The notes below the pieces were generated by a model. It did no database searches and had not been told where the DNA came from. It was given only the letters and a program-made list of their open reading frames with translations. Position numbers and translations under genes: made by a program. From assembly GCA_041164825.1 (NCBI GenBank), contig JBEAOO010000155.1:1-23490 (forward strand): a DNA stretch of 23,490 nt, given 5' to 3'. This document shows, in pieces, positions 15,783 through 22,157 of the stretch. Numbering within the stretch: the stretch's first letter is position 1; each line of letters begins with the position of its first letter. Origin of the DNA: JBEAOO01 sp041164825. Its GTDB lineage: Bacteria; Pseudomonadota; Gammaproteobacteria; Burkholderiales; Burkholderiaceae_C.

Positions 15783-16916
15783 ATGCTGCTGGATGACGAC
15801 CACCGTGCCGTGCAAGACGCCGTGCGCACCTATGTGCAAGACCGCATCGCGCCGTTTGCTGCGCGCTGGGACAAGGAGCACCACTTCCCGGCCGACGAGC
15901 TCAAGGGCTTGGCCGCACTGGGTTGTTATGGCGTGGCCGTGCCCACCGAGTGGGATGGCGCCGGGCTCGATTACCTGGCGCTCTCACTGATCATTGAAGA
16001 AATCGCGGCCGGCGACGGCGGCACCTCTACTGTCATCAGCGTCACCAACTGCCCGGTGTGCTCCATCTTGATGGCCTGGGGCAACGAGGCGCAAAAGCAG
16101 CAGTTCCTCAAGCCTCTGGCGCGCGGCGACATGCTGGGTGCGTTTTGCCTCACCGAGCCGCACGTGGGCTCGCAGGCCGATGGCCTGCGCACCACCGCCG
16201 TGCGCGATGGCGACGACTACGTGATCAACGGCGTCAAGCAGTTCATCACCAGCGGCCAACACGGCGACGTGGCGATCGTGATGGCGGTGACCGACAAGGC
16301 CGCCGGCAAAAAAGGCATCAGCGCCTTCCTCGTGCCCACCACCACGCCGGGCTACGAGGTGGCGCGGCTCGAAGACAAAATGGGCCAGCACAGCAGCGAC
16401 ACCGCGCAAATCCGCTTTGAGAACTGCCGCGTGCCGGCGGCACACCGCATCGGCGACGAAGGCCAGGGTTTGAAGATTGCGCTCTCGGGCCTGGAGGGCG
16501 GGCGCATCGGCATCGCCTCACAGGCGGTGGGCATGGCGCGTGCCGCGTTTGAGGCCGCGCTGAGCTACAGCAAGCAGCGCGAGGCCTTTGGCAAACCGAT
16601 CTTCGAGCACCAGGCGCTGCAGTTCCGCCTGGCCGACATGGCCACGCAGATCGAGGCCGCGCGGCAGCTGATTTGGCACGCCGCCAGCCTCAAAGACGCG
16701 GGTCTGCCGTGCTTGAAAGAGGCCGCCATGGCCAAGCTGTTTGCCAGCGAGATGGCCGAAAAAGTCTGCAGCCAAGCGCTGCAAGTGCACGGCGGTTATG
16801 GCTATGTGAGCGACTTCCCCGTCGAGCGCATTTGCCGCGACGTGCGCGTGTGCCAGATCTACGAAGGCACGAGCGATGTGCAGAAGATCTTGATTGGGCG
16901 CGCGCTGGCGGGCTGA
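15783..16916 (+). CDS. Acyl-CoA dehydrogenase (short/branched-chain type)
   Basis: A 377-residue FAD enzyme oxidising an acyl-CoA to its trans-2-enoyl-CoA. Motifs: FCLTEPHVGSQAD (about 121-133, FAD contacts), FITSGQHGD (about 152-160), MGQHSSDTAQIRFENCRVP, KQREAFGKPIFEHQALQFRLADM, QVHGGYGYVSDFPVERICRD. The catalytic Glu361 is in YEGTSDVQ, the usual short/medium/branched-chain position and different from the site used by LiuA. Chain preference cannot be read from the sequence. GGAG at 15771-15774 lies 8 bases before ATG 15783. It is separated from hisC by 97 bases in which I see no other feature. It is the last rightward gene of the cluster before a leftward block. Confidence 0.93.
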   Translation: MLLDDDHRAVQDAVRTYVQDRIAPFAARWDKEHHFPADELKGLAALGCYGVAVPTEWDGAGLDYLALSLIIEEIAAGDGGTSTVISVTNCPVCSILMAWGNEAQKQQFLKPLARGDMLGAFCLTEPHVGSQADGLRTTAVRDGDDYVINGVKQFITSGQHGDVAIVMAVTDKAAGKKGISAFLVPTTTPGYEVARLEDKMGQHSSDTAQIRFENCRVPAAHRIGDEGQGLKIALSGLEGGRIGIASQAVGMARAAFEAALSYSKQREAFGKPIFEHQALQFRLADMATQIEAARQLIWHAASLKDAGLPCLKEAAMAKLFASEMAEKVCSQALQVHGGYGYVSDFPVERICRDVRVCQIYEGTSDVQKILIGRALAG

Positions 16917-16924
16917 GGGGCCAA

Positions 16925-16952
16925 GGCGCGCTCGGCTCGGTCTCAGCGCGCC
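16925..16952. terminator. Inverted repeat between convergent acyl-CoA dehydrogenase and MCP genes
   Basis: GGCGCGCT (16925-16932) and AGCGCGCC (16945-16952) form an 8-bp GC-rich stem with a 12-base loop. It fills most of the 40-base gap where the two genes converge. Likely a two-way terminator, but there is no T-run. Confidence 0.45.
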
Positions 16953-16956
16953 AAGT

Positions 16957-19164
16957 TCAGAACGACTGCCAGTCGTCGCCGTCGTCTGCGGTGGTGGCCG
17001 CTGCCACGGTGCGGGTGGCGGGCAGTGCCACAAGCCGCTGCGCTGGCAAGGCCTTGACCGGCGTGGGCGTGGGCTTGGCCGCGGCCAGCGGGGCGGAGGT
17101 GGATGCGCTGTGTTGCGCCGCTGACCGGGCCGGCGGGCGAGCGGCGGGGGCGGTGTGTGTCGGCGTGGCAGGGTGGGGTGCGGCCGCGAATGCCGTGGCA
17201 GCGGCGGGCGCGTGGTAAGCCGCGCCAGGGCCACCGTCCTCGGCCACCTTGAACCGGCCCACCGAGTTCACCAGCCGCGCGGCCTGGTGGCTCAGGCTGT
17301 CCGCGGCGGCGGCCGACTCTTCCACCAGCGCTGCGTTTTGCTGCGTCACTTGGTCCAGTTGCGCCACGGCGTGGCTCACCTGGCCGATGCCGGTGGTTTG
17401 TTCGGCGGTGGCGCTGCCGATCTCGCCAATCAGGTCGGCCACGCGTTTCACCTGGTCGACGATGTCTTGCATGGTGGCGCCGGCATCCCCCACCAGGCGG
17501 GCGCCGGTTTCCACTTTGTCGGCGCTCGCACCGATCAGGCTTTTGATCTCGCGCGCGGCCTCGGCCGAGCGCTGGGCCAGCGTGCGCACTTCGGCGGCCA
17601 CCACGGCAAAACCGCGGCCTTGTTCGCCCGCCCGCGCGGCTTCCACCGCCGCGTTGAGCGCCAAGATGTTGGTCTGGAAGGCAATGCTGTCGATCACGCC
17701 AACGATGTCGCCGATGCGGCGGCTGCTGGTGCTGATCTCGTCCATGGTGCTCACCACTTGGCCCACCACCTCGCCGCCGCGGCTGGCCACGGCGCTGGCC
17801 GAGCCGGCCAGGCGCGTGGCTTCGCGGGCGGTGTCGGCGTTTTGCCGCACAGTGGCCGTGAGCTGCTCCATGGCCGAGGCGGTTTCTTGCAGGTTGCTGG
17901 CTTGTTGTTCGGTGCGTTGGCTCAGGTCGGCGTTGCCGGTGGCAATCTGGCTGGCGCCGGTGGCGATCGATTCGCTGGCGCTCTTGATCTCACCCACCAT
18001 GCCCGACAAGGAGCGCATCGAGCTGTCGAGCGCGCGCACCATCTGGCCCACTTCGTCGTCGGTTTCCGCCTGCAGGCGATGGCTGACATCGCCGCGCGCC
18101 AGGGCCTCGGCCGCACCCACGGCGCGGCGCACTTGTTGCGCGGTGCTGCGCGCCACGCTGGTGATCAGCCAAGCCACGGCCAAGGCGCCCACCGAGATCA
18201 GGCCCACCATCCACAGCATGCGGTCGCGCGCGGCCGCTGCGCGGTCGACCAGTTGGCTCGACAACACCGTCATCGCGGCCTTGGACAAGGCGAACTGCGT
18301 GTCGATGAGGACGCTCATGCTTTTGTAGAAGTCCGCCCCCGACATCTGCCCCGGCTCGGCCCCAGTGAGCTGCGCCAAGATCAGGCTGCGGGCCTGTGCC
18401 GCGGCGTCGCTGGAGGCCTTGACGGGGGCTTGCAGGCCGGTGATCAGGGCCGGGTCGGCTTCCAGCGATTTTTCGAACGCCGCTTGCGTGTCCTGCACCA
18501 GCGCTTCCATGTCGTTGGCTTGGTTCAGGAACTGCAGCCGCAACCGTTCGGTGACGAAGCCTGTGGTCAGTGCCGCCGTGCCTCGGCCGCGCATTTGCGC
18601 CAGGTGCTCGGTCATGCGCGGCAGGCCGCCGAGCACGCCGGTGATCAGGTAGTAGCGCGAGGCGTCCGGGTCGAGCGACATCTCAGAGGCGTCCACCACG
18701 TCTTGCAGCAACAGCGTCTGTGCGGAGATGAGTGCGGTGTGGCGGCTGAATGAATTGGGGCCGTTGACGGCCTGGGTCTTGAGGTCTTGCGCCAGCGTTT
18801 GCCAGCCCTTGGTCACGGCGTCGCGGTGCTTGGTGAAGCGCGGGTTGCTGTAGCCGGCGGTGGCGGCCAGGGCGGCCGCCGTGGCCTGCTCCACCTCGCC
18901 TTGTTTGGCCAGGCGGGCGGCGGCCTTGTCGTCGGCCCCGGCCAGCAGCGACGCGGTGAGGCCGCGGTGTTGCTGGGTCAGCTGAATCAGCGTCATCACC
19001 CGCTCTGCCGGGGCGATGCCGGCTTTTTCGTTCTCAGCCGCATGCCATTCGGCGGCGAGCGCCTGCATCACCATCACCGTGGGTGGCAGCGCCAGGGCGG
19101 CGCCCAGCGCGCCAATCAGCGCAAATTTCTGCCAGATTTTCAGCTTGCCTGCGATTCGCTTCAT
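16957..19164 (-). CDS. Methyl-accepting chemotaxis protein
   Basis: A 735-residue transmembrane chemoreceptor. TM1 lies near residues 12-35 (FALIGALGAALALPP). A large periplasmic domain follows, with a TQQHRGLTASLLAG segment like the start of nitrate/nitrite-sensing NIT domains. TM2 is at about 316-338, followed by HAMP (about 340-390). The cytoplasmic coiled-coil rod has the conserved tip around AFQTNILALNAAVEAARAGE (about 490-510), and the receptor ends in an Ala/Pro linker and DDWQSF. That final xWxxF resembles the pentapeptide that tethers CheR/CheB. Start ATG 19164 (MKRIAGKLKIWQK) fits the family; an in-frame GTG at 19239 would add 25 residues. The ligand is unknown. A sigma-28-like promoter lies upstream. 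Confidence 0.92.
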   Translation of the reverse strand: MKRIAGKLKIWQKFALIGALGAALALPPTVMVMQALAAEWHAAENEKAGIAPAERVMTLIQLTQQHRGLTASLLAGADDKAAARLAKQGEVEQATAAALAATAGYSNPRFTKHRDAVTKGWQTLAQDLKTQAVNGPNSFSRHTALISAQTLLLQDVVDASEMSLDPDASRYYLITGVLGGLPRMTEHLAQMRGRGTAALTTGFVTERLRLQFLNQANDMEALVQDTQAAFEKSLEADPALITGLQAPVKASSDAAAQARSLILAQLTGAEPGQMSGADFYKSMSVLIDTQFALSKAAMTVLSSQLVDRAAAARDRMLWMVGLISVGALAVAWLITSVARSTAQQVRRAVGAAEALARGDVSHRLQAETDDEVGQMVRALDSSMRSLSGMVGEIKSASESIATGASQIATGNADLSQRTEQQASNLQETASAMEQLTATVRQNADTAREATRLAGSASAVASRGGEVVGQVVSTMDEISTSSRRIGDIVGVIDSIAFQTNILALNAAVEAARAGEQGRGFAVVAAEVRTLAQRSAEAAREIKSLIGASADKVETGARLVGDAGATMQDIVDQVKRVADLIGEIGSATAEQTTGIGQVSHAVAQLDQVTQQNAALVEESAAAADSLSHQAARLVNSVGRFKVAEDGGPGAAYHAPAAATAFAAAPHPATPTHTAPAARPPARSAAQHSASTSAPLAAAKPTPTPVKALPAQRLVALPATRTVAAATTADDGDDWQSF

Positions 19165-19294
19165 CTCTCGGGTCCTGGTGTGCACGCCGTGGGCGAGGTC
19201 AAGGCGGGCCGACTGTGCGTCGGTCTGGGCCTTGGGCACAGCCTCCCCATGAGTTCAGTGCCATGTGCCGATGGTGCGGCGGTGCCAGTGAGGG

Positions 19295-19321
19295 ACATCG
19301 GCAGAAAAGCCGGGGCATTGA
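19295..19321 (-). promoter_or_regulatory. Sigma-28 (FliA)-type promoter for the MCP gene
   Basis: On the minus strand, TCAA (19321-19318), a 15-base spacer and GCCGATGT (19302-19295) match the flagellar consensus TAAA/TCAA-N15-GCCGATAA at 6 of 8 bases in the -10 and with exact spacing. It lies about 130 bases before the ATG at 19164. The rest of the 19165-19423 gap shows no gene. Confidence 0.7.
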
Positions 19322-19423
19322 GCCTTACTTCGTCAACGCCCTCGCATCCGGGCACCGGCCTGCGATGAGGTTCGCCCACATGCCGCCTGCCGCACGGTGG
19401 ATGCCTTTGACCGCGAAGGCGCG

Positions 19424-20062
19424 TCAGTGCGGTGCGCCGGGCAGGTAGCGGCGGTCGGTGTAGCTGCTCAGCCACTCGGGCCGTAAGGCCACGAAAATGG
19501 CGGTCAGCGCGCCGGTAGAAAACGCCTCGCCCCAGCCGATCAACCAGTGCGCGAGCAGCAGGCTCTCGGCGTCGGTGCCCGGCGGCAGAGCTTGGTGCCA
19601 CACCTCCAGTGCGCCCGCCAGCGTCATCGCCAGCGCGGTGGCCGCAAAACCGCGCGCCAAGATGTAGACGAACAAGTGCCGAGGCAGCCACCGCCGCGTG
19701 CCCAGGCCGATCAGCAGTGCCGCAGTGGCCGGCACGATGCCGTTCCAGGCCAGCCAGGCCAGGGCCTCCGTGGCACCGACGTTCGCCACCCAGCCGGCCA
19801 GCGCAGCCACCGGCAGCAGCGTCAGCACCGTCAGCGGCCAGCCCAGCATCAGCACCAGCAGCGGCGCGCCCGAGAGTTGCAGCACCGGCCCGCCGGGCAG
19901 CGCGCTCTTGGCCGACCACAGCCACGGCAGCAGCACCAGCGCCGCCAACCACACGCTTTGCACGGGCGAGCGGCCGAGCCCGCGCCAGGGCCGCATGCTG
20001 GCGGCCACGCCGCAGGCCAGCGCGCAGAGCAGGGCTTCGATCCAGGGGCTGCTGAGGGGCAT
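19424..20062 (-). CDS. CbiM-like energy-coupling-factor permease, orphan
   Basis: A 212-residue, very hydrophobic protein with about five or six membrane segments. It resembles the CbiM/NikM-type substrate-specific membrane component of energy-coupling factor (cobalt/nickel) uptake systems, including GWGEAFSTGALTAIFVALRPEWL near the C-terminus. No CbiQ, CbiO or CbiN-like partner is present in the window. The usual N-terminal MHIxxG metal ligand motif is absent: it begins MPLSSPWIEA. It may have lost metal transport or use distant partners. Start ATG at 20062. Divergent from the AEC transporter across 193 bases. That gap has a TAAGAT -10-like hexamer at 20151-20156 without a clear -35, and no recognisable cobalamin riboswitch. 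Confidence 0.65.
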   Translation of the reverse strand: MPLSSPWIEALLCALACGVAASMRPWRGLGRSPVQSVWLAALVLLPWLWSAKSALPGGPVLQLSGAPLLVLMLGWPLTVLTLLPVAALAGWVANVGATEALAWLAWNGIVPATAALLIGLGTRRWLPRHLFVYILARGFAATALAMTLAGALEVWHQALPPGTDAESLLLAHWLIGWGEAFSTGALTAIFVALRPEWLSSYTDRRYLPGAPH

Positions 20063-20255
20063 GGCGGCGATGGTAGGCGCTGCCCGGCGGCCGCGGCGTG
20101 CGCGGGCGCAAGCGGCAGTCGGCGGGCCGCACGTGAGGGTGCAGGCCCGATAAGATGCTTGCGTTGCTGCGGGCCGTCGGTTCGTGCGCTGCGCCGGGGT
20201 CGATGGTCGCGGCCCGTTTGATGCTTACTGCTGCGCTTTTCCACGCGGCCCGCCC

Positions 20256-21233
20256 ATGTTCCAGATCCTGACCCTCACCGCCCCCGTCTACCTGCTGATC
20301 GCGCTCGGTTACCTCGCCTGCCGCTTTGAAGTCTTCAGCCGCGACGAGCTGCGCGTGATGGGCCGCTTTGTGATCATGTTTGCGCTGCCGGCGCTGCTGT
20401 TCAAGGCGCTCTCGCAGCGCCCGGTGAGCGAGATCGTCAACCCGCACTACCTGCTGGCCTACGGCCTGGGCTCCCTCGCCAGCCTGCTCACCATGGCCAC
20501 CGTGGCGCGCCGGGTGCGCGGCCAAGTGCCGGTGAAAGCGGCGCTGGTGGGCATGGGCTGCAGCCTCTCCAACAGCGGTTTTGTGGGCTTCCCGATTGCG
20601 CTGGCGCTGCTGGGTCCGGGCACCGCCTCGGTGGCGCTGGCGCTCAACATGCTGGTCGAAAACATCGTCATGCTGCCGCTGGCCCTGGTGTTGGTGGAGA
20701 CCGCCGCCAAACACGGCAGCCAGAGCCAGGCCTGGAACGACGTGGCGCTGCGCACCTTCGTCAACCTGCGCAAGAACCCGCTGATCATTGCCATGGTGCT
20801 GGGCCTGGCCGTGGCCTTCGTCGGCCTGCCTTTGCCCACCATGCTGGTGCGCGCCACCGACTTGCTCGCCGCGGCCTCGGCGCCGGTGGCCTTGTTTGTG
20901 ATCGGGGGCTCGCTGATGGGCTTCAAGGGCCGCGGGCAAATGGCCGATGTGACGCTGGTGGCCGCCGGCAAGCTGCTGCTGCACCCCACGCTGGTGGCGC
21001 TGGCCTTCTGGGCCGTCTCGGCGCTGGTGGGGCCAGTCGACCCGCTGTTGCGCACCGCCGGCATCGTCTACGCCTGCATGCCCATGCTCAGCATTTTTCC
21101 GCTGCTGGCGCAAAAACATGGTTTCGAGGGCTTCACCTCGGCCGCGCTGGTGATGGCCACGGTGGCCTCGTTCGTCACGCTCAGCACGGCGCTGTGGGGC
21201 ATGCAGCACTTTTTGCCGGGTTGGTTGCCCTGA
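20256..21233 (+). CDS. AEC-family transporter
   Basis: A 325-residue inner-membrane protein with about ten hydrophobic segments, in the auxin efflux carrier / malonate permease-like family. Seen: LTLTAPVYLLIALGYLACRF at the start, the first repeat to about residue 145 with GCSLSNSGFVGFPIALAL (about 95-112), and the second repeat from about 165 with KNPLIIAMVLGLAVAFVGLPLP, APVALFVIGGSLMGF and a C-terminal helix. The substrate is probably a carboxylate or amino acid metabolite; it cannot be read from sequence. I chose ATG 20256; a longer frame from 20184 lacks the membrane start and was rejected. Stops 15 bases before the convergent TetR gene. Confidence 0.88.
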   Translation: MFQILTLTAPVYLLIALGYLACRFEVFSRDELRVMGRFVIMFALPALLFKALSQRPVSEIVNPHYLLAYGLGSLASLLTMATVARRVRGQVPVKAALVGMGCSLSNSGFVGFPIALALLGPGTASVALALNMLVENIVMLPLALVLVETAAKHGSQSQAWNDVALRTFVNLRKNPLIIAMVLGLAVAFVGLPLPTMLVRATDLLAAASAPVALFVIGGSLMGFKGRGQMADVTLVAAGKLLLHPTLVALAFWAVSALVGPVDPLLRTAGIVYACMPMLSIFPLLAQKHGFEGFTSAALVMATVASFVTLSTALWGMQHFLPGWLP

Positions 21234-21248
21234 GCGGCTGCGCCGGCC

Positions 21249-21995
21249 TCATCCCGCGCGCTGCAGGCTGACGCTGAGTTCATCGCGCAGCCGGCGCAGC
21301 GCCGCCAACTCGGCCAGGTCAGGGTTGGGCGGCTGCAGCGCTTGCCACAGCAGGCCGGTGAGTTGCTCGGCCGTGGCGCTGATGTCGTCGGGCAGGCGGC
21401 CGGTGCCGATCACCTCCCACAGCAGGTGCTCCATCGGCCCCAACACCAGTGGGCGCAGCAGGCGCAACGGCAGGTCGGCGCGGATCTCGCCGCTGGCCTG
21501 GCCGCGCGCCAACACGTCCATCAGCGGGGCGGTGTAGCGGCGCTGCAGCGGCAGCAACTCGTCCTCCAGCCCATGGCCGCGCGCCCGGCCTTCAGAGAGC
21601 ACCAGGGCGCACAAGCCCGTCCCTTGGGTGAGGAACAAGCGCAAATGCGTGTGCACGATGAAGTGCAGCTGCGCGCGCAGCGGCGCCTGGCGCGGCAGGC
21701 CCTGCTCGACGGCCGCAATGATCTCGTCGTACCAGTCGCCAATCACCCGCAAACACAGCGCGCGTTTGCCCTCAAAGTAGGTGAACACCGTGGCCTCGCT
21801 GATGCCCAGGCGGGCCGCGATCTCGGTGGTGGTGGCGCGCTCAAACCCGCGCTCGGCAAACACCGCGCGCGCCACGCCCAAGATGTCGCGCACGCGCTGC
21901 TCGCTCTTGGCGCGGCTGGGCGTGCGGCGCGGGGGCGCGCTGGGGGTGGGGTCCAGTGCAGGGTCGGGGGCAGGTGCGGGCGTGGGCTTTAGCAT
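21249..21995 (-). CDS. TetR/AcrR-family transcriptional regulator
   Basis: A 248-residue dimeric regulator. The first 30 residues are a Pro/Ala-rich tail, unusually long for the family. The helix-turn-helix is TTTEIAARLGISEATVFTYFEGKRAL (about 55-80). The remainder is the helical ligand-binding domain, with a C-terminal LLRPLVLGPMEHLLWEVIGTG segment. It is divergent from liuB across 162 bases rich in inverted repeats, so it probably controls itself and liuB, possibly in response to an acyl-CoA. Literature recalled but not checkable here describes a TetR-type regulator (LiuQ) of leucine genes in beta-proteobacteria; this may be that protein. ATG at 21995. Confidence 0.9.
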   Translation of the reverse strand: MLKPTPAPAPDPALDPTPSAPPRRTPSRAKSEQRVRDILGVARAVFAERGFERATTTEIAARLGISEATVFTYFEGKRALCLRVIGDWYDEIIAAVEQGLPRQAPLRAQLHFIVHTHLRLFLTQGTGLCALVLSEGRARGHGLEDELLPLQRRYTAPLMDVLARGQASGEIRADLPLRLLRPLVLGPMEHLLWEVIGTGRLPDDISATAEQLTGLLWQALQPPNPDLAELAALRRLRDELSVSLQRAG

Positions 21996-22000
21996 GGCGG

Positions 22001-22029
22001 CTCAATCAGTAAATTGAGTATGGCTCAAT
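22001..22029. promoter_or_regulatory. Operator cluster beside the tetR start
   Basis: Three alternating half-sites: CTCAAT (22001-22006), ATTGAG (22013-22018) and CTCAAT (22024-22029). They make an inverted repeat CTCAAT-N6-ATTGAG and an overlapping one ATTGAG-N5-CTCAAT. They lie 6 to 34 bases upstream of the tetR ATG. Likely binding sites for the TetR protein. Confidence 0.6.
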
Positions 22030-22035
22030 TCCGTA

Positions 22036-22064
22036 TTGCCGTGCAAGCAGAGCTCTGCTACGCT
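22036..22064 (+). promoter_or_regulatory. Candidate liuB promoter with palindromic spacer
   Basis: TTGCCG (22036-22041), a 17-base spacer and TACGCT (22059-22064). The perfect 14-bp palindrome AGCAGAGCTCTGCT (22046-22059) lies within the spacer and overlaps the first base of the -10, so a bound dimer would block polymerase. It is 93 bases before the liuB ATG. Call by inspection only. Confidence 0.45.
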
Positions 22065-22115
22065 GACGCATCGGCTGGCCAAGTGGTCTGCGGATTGACT
22101 GAGTGATTTCAATAA

Positions 22116-22130
22116 GTGAGTGCGGCTCAA
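22116..22130. promoter_or_regulatory. Second operator-like site before liuB
   Basis: GTGAG-N5-CTCAA (22116-22130). The 13-base string GAGTGCGGCTCAA within it repeats GAGTATGGCTCAA at 22016-22028 with two changes. A likely second site for the same regulator, 28 bases upstream of the liuB ATG. Confidence 0.5.
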
Positions 22131-22157
22131 CTGGGCATGCACGCCGCTGGAGACCCC

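Noticed and set aside
19165..19239. GTG start at 19239 for the chemoreceptor
   Set aside because: It adds 25 polar residues before the usual MKRIAGKLKIWQK start, and the GGAGG before it is only 2 bases away.
20063..20255. Possible cobalamin riboswitch upstream of the CbiM-like gene
   Set aside because: No B12-box-like sequence was found on either strand and the leader is short.
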